Origin: Acanthaster planci
Lineage: Eukaryota > Echinodermata > Asteroidea > Valvatida > Acanthasteridae
NCBI RefSeq assembly: GCF_001949145.1
Contig: NW_019091362.1
Coordinates: 9,307,024-9,371,023, forward strand
Reading direction: 5' to 3'
Length of the DNA stretch: 64,000 nucleotides
The notes beneath the pieces were generated by a model that was not told the origin of the DNA, did no database searches, and was given only the letters and a program-made list of their open reading frames with translations. The translations under genes and the position numbers were made by a program. Positions 1 through 11,200 of the stretch are shown here, in pieces (position 1 is the first letter of the stretch; the number at the start of each line of letters is the position of its first letter).

Positions 1-2317
1 AGTACATGTACTTATTTATTTCCTTAGTAGTAACTATGAATAGACACAAGGATACATGCAGGAAGTGTGGGTTAATTCAGGTGGGTTGGATTTGAAGAAT
101 GTTAAGTGAAAAGGACAGAACTTTAACACATGTAACTTGAGCTTTTTTCAGTCTGTTCAGTTTTGCTCTCGCAAATTGGAAACTGAAACACAACTGAAAA
201 AAGTGGCATTTAGGCTCATTCTATGGGATCTAGTCACACCCATAAATTTCTAGTCATACCTGTAAATTTGGTGTGATTCCAAATGTCTGCCATTGAAATA
301 ATGTTTGTTAAGTTAGCACCAGCCTTCACTACTTTGAAGAGGGGAGTGAGGAGAAAGGAATTTCGGGGGAAGGGGGGCGTTAACTGCACATCATTCCATA
401 AAAAGATTGAAAGGATCAAAATGAATATCAACAGCATGAAAAAAATACCAACAAGAGTACAAGTACATGTATGTATTTCCACTTGTATAATTCATTACAT
501 AGAGCCTACACATTTCAAGAAGTTGATAGAGGAAACTACTTGCATAAAACCAAAGGATGTTAATGTCTACACATTCAAGAAAATACATGTCGGCAGAATT
601 GCATGAGGAGATTTTCTATTTAAATGACTGTGTAGGGGGCAAACAAGGGGGAAAGGGGAAATTATTGCACCGCCTCTGGCTTGGTTGTTTGAACTAGGTC
701 TGAGCTGTTGAAGGTTCCCATGTTAACAAAAAACTCGGCCACAGATTCCTCAAAAGAGTGAAAATCGTTGCCCCTGTGGGGTTTAACTGGATACTCATGG
801 ACGTTTTTGAAACCTACAAAATGTATAAGGTGGTATCAAAGCAACTGACCTACTTGCTTTCATGATCTGAGTCCGTTCTTGACCTTGTGACCCTGTGATT
901 CAGTGCCTGCACTGCTGCTATTTTCTCTATTCAATAATGAGGGGAGAATGGTTTGGTCCTAGTCTCAGCAAGGAAGGAAGGAAGACATGACATTGTTGAT
1001 ATTAGTTTAAAGTGTGAAAGGAACTTTATATTCCCACTCTGTGACAATGCTGGTCTTGAAAATAGTCCAGTCTCACAGTGAATAGTGAAAGGCAATAATA
1101 TACTACCGGTATTTGGGTCGTGTCTGTTTTCAGAAATTTAGTAAAAAACCTAACGTGGATGCCGACATACATGTACATGTTACTGAACATAAATGCACCA
1201 TTCTGTCTAGCAATTTTTGCATGAAAATTTCTAACCATTTTGTATAATTTGATACACACTTGAAGGAATTGCTGTCTCTGGGTCAATATACAGTACATGT
1301 AATTCTTATCCCTTAATTGAAAATACAGGTAACATTAATTAACACCCTTCAGGTGATGGATATGTTGTACACACCTGTATCTTTACACACAATTTTATCT
1401 ACTTGATACATGTACTTAAAACATTGGGAATGCCTAGGAAGGTAAAGATATTGAACAAGTGTCATGTACATGTACCAGTGTGGGGGCTTTGACACCCCTC
1501 AAAAGCGACAAGCATGTGCCATACATACATGCATATGGGTTCCTGCATGGTGTGTTATTCTCTGTGAATGATTGCAGTTGCATTTGCTGTTCGCGGGCTG
1601 GTTACAGTCAAAAGATGAAAACTCAAAGAATGTACTGTACAGTGAACATGTACAGTATATTTTTGATGTATCTTTAATTGTACAAGTGGGATTCATTCTT
1701 GTACTTTTGAGGATAACTTTTTACTATAGGTCCTCAAACATAAAATGTGTTCGTAGTTGCACACAAAATTAAAAGCTTATTTTCTCAACTTTATTTTTGC
1801 TTTCAATTTGGGTCTGGTTAACCAATGACCTTTGAAGATTCTTGTGTTTCCATCCTACTATGACCCCCCCTTAAAAATATGCATGAAGCACGTCATTTTG
1901 AAAACTGACGCCTGTATTCCGTTACATCATAAAGACATTGGAAAAGTTCTGTTCTGTCCAAATTTCTCTGAAATACAAGCTGACAGTCCAGTTAGTGTTA
2001 GTGGTTTCCACCCTACTGTTTTACAAACTTGCCAGTCAGTGGACCACAAAATGCTGTAATAAGAGAAAATTTGACCGGCGTGCCAATTTTTATTTGGTCC
2101 ACATGTGCAATTATGGGCCTATTTGCAGTATGTGGCCTGCAACCATAGAAATGATCCAAAAAAAAAAGTGTGATGGCTTGTCTGCAGTACATGTATGTGG
2201 TACACATGGCTGCAGTTAATTTCTTGCATTTTCTTTGTCTTCCGGCTAAGAAGCATCAACTGTGGTTTTGCACATGTACAGGAATGTGAATACTTGAGGA
2301 AACAAATGATAAACATC

Positions 2318-2633
2318 TTAACCCTAACAGTACCAGACGTTCTTTGGCTGAGAGTACTCAGTACTACAAAATGCTATGTAACACTCTGAGCCTGAAGGAC
2401 CTAGCGCTACAGATTACTATTTCTGGCTAGAGGTTTATTCCATTTTTACTCGTACAGAGAACAATGAAATCATGCATTCATAGTGCCACAGCACTGTATG
2501 GTACATTGTCTTCTCGATTGTATTTTATGGCTTCAGAGAATAATAATGTCATGTCCTCTTACAAACGACAGGGCTGAGTACTACATTTAACTACTAAGTA
2601 GTACTTTGTAGAATTTGGGACTGTTAGGGTTAA
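2318..2633. mobile_element. piggyBac-type MITE, 308 bp, with TTAA duplication
   Basis: A perfect 10-bp terminal inverted repeat, CCCTAACAGT (2322-2331) and ACTGTTAGGG (2620-2629), is flanked on both sides by TTAA (2318-2321 and 2630-2633). A TTAA target site and ends starting CCCT are the hallmark of piggyBac-family elements. The inside is non-coding, with secondary palindromes such as GTACTCAGTAC. It must have been mobilised by a transposase made elsewhere. Confidence 0.75.
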
Positions 2634-3372
2634 AAGTGCACATTTATGCTGTGAGACTCAGGTGTACTGGTCCCAAGTTGTTGAAGGGTAAGAAAACCAC
2701 TTCACACAAAACCTTCAGATGTCATTTTTGGAAATCTGTTTCGTTGGGATTTGTCGAGGTATATTCATCTGTGTTCTATTTTCTCTCCACTGCATCTCCA
2801 TGTAAAAGAAGTTTGCTTGCTTACTTGTGGCGCGGGATTCTGGAAAACACAAGATCTTTTTGTTTTAAAAAAGTGTGTCTTGAAACCAAATGAGAAATTG
2901 TTTCACCTGGCTATGTTTGTGTTTGAATTGTGTCTTGTCAGCTCTGGTGGACCCCATATCTTATCTATGAGCTGTAAAAAGTCAACACACATTGCCACAT
3001 TCATTGGTAAGGCTTGCAGATACCCAGTATCAGCATCAAAACTAGTTCAGAGTGTTTAACCTTTGAAACATATAAAAGCATAGAGAGTTTTATTACCTCT
3101 TGCGTCTGCTGAAATTGGTGAATAATGCCAAATTTATCTGGACCTACGTGTATGCGTAGTGCCAGACTGTCGCCACTCACAGTGTAAAAATACACAGTGT
3201 ACAACTCAGTCTGAATGCAGTGGGATATCAAATACATGTACATGTACTTTTTGTTTGTGCAGTAAAAGATAGGAGTAAATTGTCAAGCAGAAAAAGGCAA
3301 CATGTATTATAAATGGACTGAAGGCAGTTTTATTACATAAGTTTTGTTCACTGATATTCATGCATACAATAT

Positions 3373-3451
3373 CCCCAGAACTATGGGGTCCGACGTCCGC
3401 TCCGTTCCGCTCCCAAGAGCGGAGCGGACATCGGACCCCACAGTTCTGGGG
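3373..3451. repeat. Near-perfect hairpin, 32-bp arms
   Basis: Arms 3373-3404 and 3420-3451 are reverse complements with two mismatches, around a 15-base loop. The arms are GC- and CpG-rich (contain GTCCGCTCCG), unlike the AT-rich surroundings, and the loop itself repeats CCGCTC. It looks like a small foldback element. No coding potential. Confidence 0.8.
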
Positions 3452-5097
3452 GTATGCATACATGTACAATACCTGGAGATATTTTCCCCAGACTCATCAT
3501 CGTAGTACTCAGGATTGATAATTGCACTACTTGTATAACCATAAAGGTGCATTTGCAATGGAAGTTTCAATTACGTTTAGCCTACTGTAAGTTTCTAGAG
3601 ATCCACCACATACGTACAGTGTATGTACCGTACCGTACATGTACTGGGTACTGCTACCAATACGCATGGGCATTACATGTACATGTATGTAATTATTAAG
3701 AAATGACATCTTACGTGTATGTATTCAGGTAGTGTGTCCTACCTTCTTGCATGACTACTGTAGGAAAAATAGCAAAACTACACGGGCTAACTGGAATCGT
3801 TAAAATCAATAGAGCTCCTTCATGTGACAATCCAAATCACTGTTGGCACAAATCTTACAGGGCAGAAGTGCTTGTGTAATGAATGCCAAGCCTGTAGGGT
3901 GATATTGATTCCTGTAATCACGAATACCTATACATGTACAACAGGCAAAAATTACCCAGTACATCTACGTGTACTGTCATAGGAGGCTAAAGGGTAAACT
4001 TGCTATTTCCATCACAGTCGTATTTTGCCTACAGGGGCTGGTAAAAATATGGCTGGCCTTGATCAGCACCAAAGTTACCAAGTGTAAAGCATCTCACTCA
4101 GCTATATTGATCTAAGTACTACAAAATGCTGGTACCGGTACTAATTTAGTAATGATTAAAAGTGCGACCCTCTCTAAAAGTAATGGGTCAAATGTAGATT
4201 TTGAGATTAACTCTAACACAACAAGAAGACTTGGGTGGCCTGTGGTATCAACAATGGGCAATGTGAATCTGACATTGGTTTATACAGACAAAGCCCTTTT
4301 CTTATTTCTGTGGAAGTTGGAGACATGTACTAGTACCTGTTTCATAAGAAAAACGGCAATCCAATCTTTCAAATTATCCAGCTGATGTGGTTTCATCTTA
4401 GCAAGTTCACATGTCTGTTGAATTTGCTGTGCTCTTTTCTGCATGTGATCCAAGTGTGCTTGTTCTTACATGTACCGGTAATATCTGGAGCGTGCTCAGT
4501 TGCTCACAAAAATTCCACCCGTTTTTGTTTTCTCTCTCTCATTTGTGGGGTTACCGGAATTGGGGGCGTATACCCATGCATGTATTTCCATATTCTTTTC
4601 CACTGTTGAAAATGAAGTCAAGTAGTATTGTACATGTACATGTGTAAATCTGCTGTTTGAATCCTCATATTTAATCAACATTTCAGTCTGATCCTACCAT
4701 AACGGCAATTATTTTGGTAGCATGTCAACAGGATCCTGTTGGTCCAAGGTATCGAACTGATACCTCATGTGAGTGGTTATGTAAGGGAAATTTTGGGTTC
4801 ACAAAATAGTCACAGCGAGACTCAGCCACTTGAATTGAAATGTGTCCTAGTGTTGAATATCTTCAACGCTAATACTTGCCAGCCACCTCATGCTGTTAAA
4901 AATGTGCTTTTGTGTTTGCCTTTGTGCGGTTTGAGAACTGGGCTGCACTCCATCTAAATGACAATACACAGAGATTTTGTGTGGAAATGCAGCATAATGC
5001 TCTCTGATTAATACGGCCATCCTGGAAAGTCATAAGAATTTCTTTGCCACTTGCCGTTTATCACTTTTTTGAATGAATCTTTTCATTTGTACTTCAG

Positions 5098-5212
5098 CCC
5101 CAGGACTTGATAGATTCTAAGAGCCACACATTCAAGACCAAGGTTTTCAAGCATCCTAACACCTGTCAGGTCTGCAATGAGGTGATATGGAATGAAGGTC
5201 GGACCTGCAGAG
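5098..5212 (+). CDS. Tensin exon: first half of C1 zinc finger
   Basis: Begins after the acceptor ttcag at 5093-5097 at phase 0 and ends before the donor gtaggt. It encodes His10, Cys23, Cys26 and Cys37 of the zinc-binding pattern (residues counted from this exon, the first one visible). Spacing H-X12-C-X2-C-X10-C is short compared with diacylglycerol-binding C1 domains, which usually have 13-14 residues between the second and third Cys, so this is an atypical C1 and lipid binding is doubtful. The upstream exon that supplies the start codon was not found in 1-5097. Confidence 0.9.
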
Positions 5213-8200
5213 GTAGGTACATGTAGCTCCTTCAAATCACACATATACTGGTATCGCTGTGAATGGGGGGGAAATGCTGAAAGATGTTTTTTAAGTCCCC
5301 AAGTTTCTCGTATCCAGTGCTAAATTACATTTATTACAGTATTACTGTTAACACGTGCAAGATATAACTGTATTTAAATGCTGAAAAAAATCATATAGGG
5401 AAACTGACTAGGTGCTTATGAATGATTAGAAAGATGAACAAAGAAATTGACTGGAGCGGGATTTGAACCTGCGGCCTCTGGAATACCGTACCAGTGCTCT
5501 ACCAACTGAGCTACCCAGCCCTATGTTGGTAGACCAACATACCAACATAGGGCGGGGTAGCTCAGGTGGTAGAGCATTGATACGGTATTCCGGAAGGAAG
5601 GTTCAAATCCCGCTCCAGTCAATTTCTTTGTTCATCTTTATAATCAGGTATTTAAATGCGACGGTTTGTCAAGGGTGCTGAATTTTCAGTCTTGTTCTAC
5701 TTACAATTCCAATTCCAAGTTACAATTGGAAGAAATGTTTGGTCCAGTGGCTTATTAAATGGGACAATGTAATACAGTGATTTCATATTGAACCTTTGTG
5801 ACTTAGTTAACCTTGTTGCCAATTTTTGTTTTGCTGTTTCACTCTGTACTCTGTATATATGCAAACCCAAATTGATGAAATCCACAAAAAGCTTGACAGC
5901 TCATTTAGAATAGCAATTCATCCCATCATTTTATTCCTACATGTACATTTGTACATGTACAGGTGTAATTTCTTTGCATTCTTTTTGTTCTTCACAGTGT
6001 GCAAGTATGCGTGCCATAGGAAATGTGAGTACAAGGTGAGTACGGAGTAACGTATGCATCCCTTGATTAGCAGTCAACCTGTATTGTCATGCCTCAGAAA
6101 GTTGGCCTTCAGTAATGCTTGCCACTTCATTTCAGGACAACACCACTTGCACGCGATGTGAGAAAGCAGGCCTATTGATTGCCTGTGATAACTTAAACAT
6201 TGCTAGTGATGTTTGCCTTTGGTTTTCTTGTCTTTGGCTTCGGTTTTTGTTGTTTCACTTTGTTTTAAATTCTAAGTCAGGATCAGAAGGACTGGGTTTT
6301 GACTTCAGTTGCATTTATCTTGATGAGATCACAAGCGGAGTCAAACTGACCCACTTACTGGTGCATTTATCTCACTTGCATTGACACTTTTATCTGGACT
6401 GAGGGCTTGCACTTTGCCTGCTACATGTACATGTACTGTTTGAAAAATTTAAGAAAGATAAAGTTAAAAATACCTATTCTGATATGGGTGACACAAGGTT
6501 GTGGTAATCTTGGAAGCAAGTGTAGATGCCCTGTATACGTGTACGCACATGATGCGCATCCCTTAATGTTTTGGTCGATTTTTAATTCAAGAGCCCCATG
6601 GTGCTCCTCATCAAATTGAGCCACTTGCCCCACGAATTTTACATGACCCAGTGACATACTTATTTTGGTGGTCTAGGTCGATTGGACTACATGTACTCGT
6701 ACATGTTGCAACGTGTATGGTTTTTCTCTCCTCTTTTTTTTGGGGGGGAGGAGTCTAGAATAATCCTGTAGGTCGTCCTGCTGCTTAAAAGTTGGAGGGA
6801 ATATATTCTGTTTCTCACTGTCCTTGGCAACATTGTGTCCACTGTAATTGTCTACACACACAGGCTGTACTGTGTGGTGTTGCTCTAAGCTTTCTTTTGA
6901 TGACCACAAGAGGGCAGTGTTACATCTTGTGGTGTTAGTGGCTTTGCTGTATGTTATACATGCACAATTTTGTATGCGCACATATCTTTTACCTATGAAT
7001 GCGTGACGTCTCGTGTCACAGATGTTGCTTTTTTACCTTCATTTTTTCTTACCTTCAAAGAAAATAGTTTAATCCAAAAAGTATACTTACTTGGAACATT
7101 CCATTTAGTTTTCCCCTCTGTTGTTTTAGTCATGAGTTGTTTTTCAGTCACTATCACCTGTCTTCACACAGTTTCTTCATTCAACACATTACTTAATTTT
7201 ACACAGGTATTCCATAGATAACAATAGCTAGGCTGTGCCACCGAGTTGCTGCTTTTTTATTCAGATAAAAAGCAATTGTTACAGTTAGGTTGGGCACAGA
7301 TGGTATTACATACGGTAAGAGGTTATGTGTAGGTTCTAGGAAAGCCACTTCCTTAAATGTTGAGGGAAGTAGTTGAAGATGAAACGGTTAGTGTGTTTGA
7401 GATAGTGGGAGAAAGAGGACATTGTTGAGGGATGCCGCTCTGCCACTCACACAGCCTGTACTTCAGCTAACCCATTTCAGGCATTGGAGAATGTTGGTTC
7501 CTTTGGACAAGGAAATACCATTGTCAAGGCACACACTGCTATCATAGGCATGGCCAAGACTTCTTTGGTCTGTATACATGTAAAAGTGGCATGCACAGAT
7601 ATCCAACCTGCAAGATTTGGACACCTTCTCTGAAGAAAACTCGTAAGTTCCATTTTCTCCTACTTTTTCAGTTGAACGTATCATACATGGATGATTAGAA
7701 TATATAAAATATATAAGAACATTTTGTTTTTCTTAACATTGTTGAAAAGATTGTTGAAAGGGATGCAGTTTATTCAGTTTTGTCTTATAAACTTGTAAAA
7801 TTTAATAACCTCAAATTCTTGAGAGTGTATCGGTTTCTGCCAAAGAAATTTGTCATCTGTTGGTATATTTTAACTTTGTAAAGCCTTTATGAAAAGAGTT
7901 AAATATTTTGTATTAAGGTTTGGATGTATTTTCCATATCATATAGATGGCCAAATCCCCTGGATGATTTCATGTATTGGTGACCATGACCTATACCGGTG
8001 TACTCTGATCTGGGTCGTGGCTCAGCCTAACTAAGACCAGTGAATGCCGTGGGCTACCACCTACCAGTCCGAAGTGTCAGTTAAGATGTGGACCAAAGAG
8101 TAGTCACCAATAAGTCACCAACAATGTCAGAAGCACCAACCACCGTGTTTTGAGTTTATTTAATTTTCTTTTTGCTTCACAAGATTGAAGATTCCAGAAG

Positions 8201-11200
8201 AGATTAGTTGAATGCAGAAATACAAATGTTGATAACTTGAAAAAAACAAGTCCAAAAGAATAAAGAATATCTCATGAACTTTAGAAAAGATTATTTTCAA
8301 ACAAAGGAATTCCTTCAGCTATTTTTTTGGTGTCTGCAGAAACTGAGAAGCATAAGGAAATATGATTGTTGTAAATTAATAATTGTGTATATATGGTTAG
8401 TTGTAAATGAAGTGTACATTTTGTAATATCGTGAAGCAACTTCAGCTCTCCCCCTGCCTCGCCGACTTTCCTTTTTTACTTAGCCAAGGATTAACATCTG
8501 GTGAGTTTCAGTTTTATGCATGGTCACTTCTAAAGTTGTTTCATTGGTTCCCTTATTCACATTTGTATTCAGTATGATTTGATCTTTTCATTTGAAAAAT
8601 CCATGTCAAAAGATTTCATAAATATGGTAATTTCAGTGATGTACATGTATGGTCATCTGACAGCGCATTTGGAATTGTAATATCAGCCAGGGTGGTTTTT
8701 TTTTTACTGAATGGAGATACCGGCACATGTACATGCATTTGACAGAGACTAGAGATTTAGAGATTGTATTTTGTTTAGCAAGAAATTTGGCATTGTCCCT
8801 TTAGCAATTAACACCTAAGCTGAACATGAACCAATGAAATGGAATGGCATCCATCTGAGGTTGCATAGTTGACATTATGTGGGATCACGTATGTGTACCT
8901 TTGGTAGAGGATGCATTGTCAATTCAGTGATACCCAGACTCATTTCTTGGAGCAATTAACAGTTAGTCGGCAAGGGAATAGTTCCTGTCTTAGGTCAGCT
9001 TAATTGTTTCTTCCATGGCTCACATACAGATGTCAAAATGTCAAGTGGCAGGAATGTCAAGGCTAAGTGATTCATTGATGGGACATTCGAACCTCTTTAA
9101 TAGCTCCATGGTCTCAGGCATGTAGAGGGGAACGCAAACTTGAATCATAGCCAGTCATCAACTTGCCATTTTCCAGTCCTCCTAACCTGTGTTAGCAACA
9201 GTGGCATAGCTAAGATGTTACTAGTGAGGGGAGGGAACATGGAGGCACCAGCATCTTATGTGGAGCACCAGCTTTCAGTGGCGTGGTTTTTTTTTTGGGG
9301 GGGGGGAGTTTTTGATAACCTTGTTCAATATCCATTCATCTGTTTTTATTTTTAGTGGGGGGAGGGACCTGGGAGGCACTGGGAATTTGTGAGCGGGGCT
9401 GGCCTTCCCCTCCCTATGACACTGATGAGCAAGGGACATTCTAGGGTATGAAGTTGTCAATGTTTCATATAGATACATGTATTTTAAACATCTGTCGCAA
9501 ACAGTTCAGTAGATTTTTGCTCAGCTGCAAAGCAAATGCAGGCCTAATGTAATACCAATTGTTGTCCATCTGTATGGGCGTATGTCTGTTTTGCTTATGG
9601 ATATATGTGGTAATAGTATGTATCGTTGTGCTTGTTTGTTTCAATCTGGAGTGTTAAGACTTTACATAATGAAGAAAGTGAATTCCAGTTTTCAACTGTA
9701 CTTGCAGTGTAGGTGTACACGTATAAGGGAGGTGGTAGGTGACAGATTGGAATGAGATTGGGGATGAATCGGAGATGAATGGGTGGGGGAGTAGGTAGAA
9801 GATGGATATGATGATGGATAGGGAGGGATATGGGATGATGGGATGGGGTGGGTGGCATGATGTGGCAGTGGAGTTGGAGATGAACGGGCAGGATGAAATT
9901 ATGGGTGGGGATGGGATATGGAATGAGGGGTTGGGGGAGGGTAGGAGATTNGTTGAAACTATTGGTGGGGGCGGAGTAGGAGATGAATTGGAATGGGGGG
10001 TGGAGTAAGAAATGGATTAGGTTGATGGGTTGGGGAGGGTAGGAGATGGATAAAATTATGGGTGGGGGTAGAGTAGGAGAAGGATTGGGATGATGGGTTG
10101 GGACTGAGTAGTAGATAGATGTGATGATGGGTAAGGGAGGGGTAGTCAATGGATGGGATGAGGGGATTGAAGCGGAGTAAGAGATGGATGGGATGATGGG
10201 TTTGAGAGCATAGTGATGCATGGGATGATGGGATGGTTTTTGAGTTGGACATGGAGTGGATGGTGGGGTGGAGATGGAACCTTAAGAATACCATTCCTTT
10301 TAAATCCATTATTTAGGCTTACATGTTATATAAGCCAATTGTTTGTTCTTGCTGTACTTAAAAATTGCTCCAAAGCTGCACTTGGATAGTATGATTTTCT
10401 TGTCCACTTTGGCAATGCCATTTATGATTGTCATGGGTGTCTCTTCGCATGCTATTTTTGCAGTCAAGGAATTTGGATTCATATCAAGCAGCGAGCCTTG
10501 GCAGCTTAGCCGTTCTAGTTCTTGGTTTTACAGAGTCACTCGGTTGCTGTAACTGGGGTAAAACTCTCCCAGAGTACTTTTTCAGTTTTCACACGTATTC
10601 ACCAAAGTTCCCCGGATTATTTGACAAACTCCAGGGAGAGAATGTCAGGAAAAATATGATCAACTAAGGCAAGATACGTTTGTAGTTAGGTGGTTGTGTT
10701 GTGTTTTTTTCCATTCCCCTCAGGAATTGCCCTGCTGCCAAATAAATGCTGTGCGTGTTTTGGCTGTCAAAGTTGTTCAAGGGCACTTCTCAAGGGTCCC
10801 ATAAAAGCTCAAGCACCAACAGAATGCCTCCAGTTGAATGTTAGCTCTGGAAGCAAGAATTACGAGTGACTCTCTCACTTTCTGTTTGTCATGTCTGGAA
10901 CATGCCTGCCCTTGTTCCTGATTGGACAATAACTCATGCCTCAAATGTTGAGGTAGTCTTCAAGATCATCGGAAAGAATGAGTAATCAGACCTTCACTGG
11001 TGCAGTTTATTGGAGAGCCTTCAGGGAAAACATTTTGCGGGAGTGAAAATGTATCCTGTTCTTTTAACACTGAAGATGTACAAGCATCGGTACTTTATCT
11101 TGAAATTTACACAATGTATGTTGCTGTTCCCTGAAAAAGAAAATGCTTATGCAAGTATATTAGTACATTGGCCGTTCACTGTAAATCATTTCTAAACTAG

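Larger units (their letters stand above)
1..5097. other. Upstream region or first intron of tensin; no exon recognised
   Basis: No convincing coding exon, promoter or CpG-rich start is seen. The exon at 5098 is entered through an acceptor, so this stretch is at least partly intron. It holds many TACATGTA palindromes, a TTAA-flanked MITE (2322-2629) and a hairpin (3373-3451). Confidence 0.5.
5423..5646. repeat. Palindromic element made of two inverted tRNA-like sequences
   Basis: Arms of about 108 bases (5423-5531 and 5540-5646) are inverted copies separated by 8 bases. Each arm carries a 71-73-nt tRNA-like sequence plus about 25 bases of shared flank (AAAGATGAACAAAGAAATTG outside) and a shared inner CTATGTTGGTA. 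The arms differ by a 2-base indel in the tRNA variable loop and scattered changes, so they have diverged since duplication. It lies in the intron between two C1-domain exons. Confidence 0.85.

Noticed and set aside
5463-5681. A 72-aa open frame
   Set aside because: It lies across the mirrored tRNA-like element.
9595-10309. Long open frames on both strands (up to 208 aa)
   Set aside because: They are Pro/His/Ser or Gly/Met low-complexity translations of the G-rich minisatellite and run through an N.
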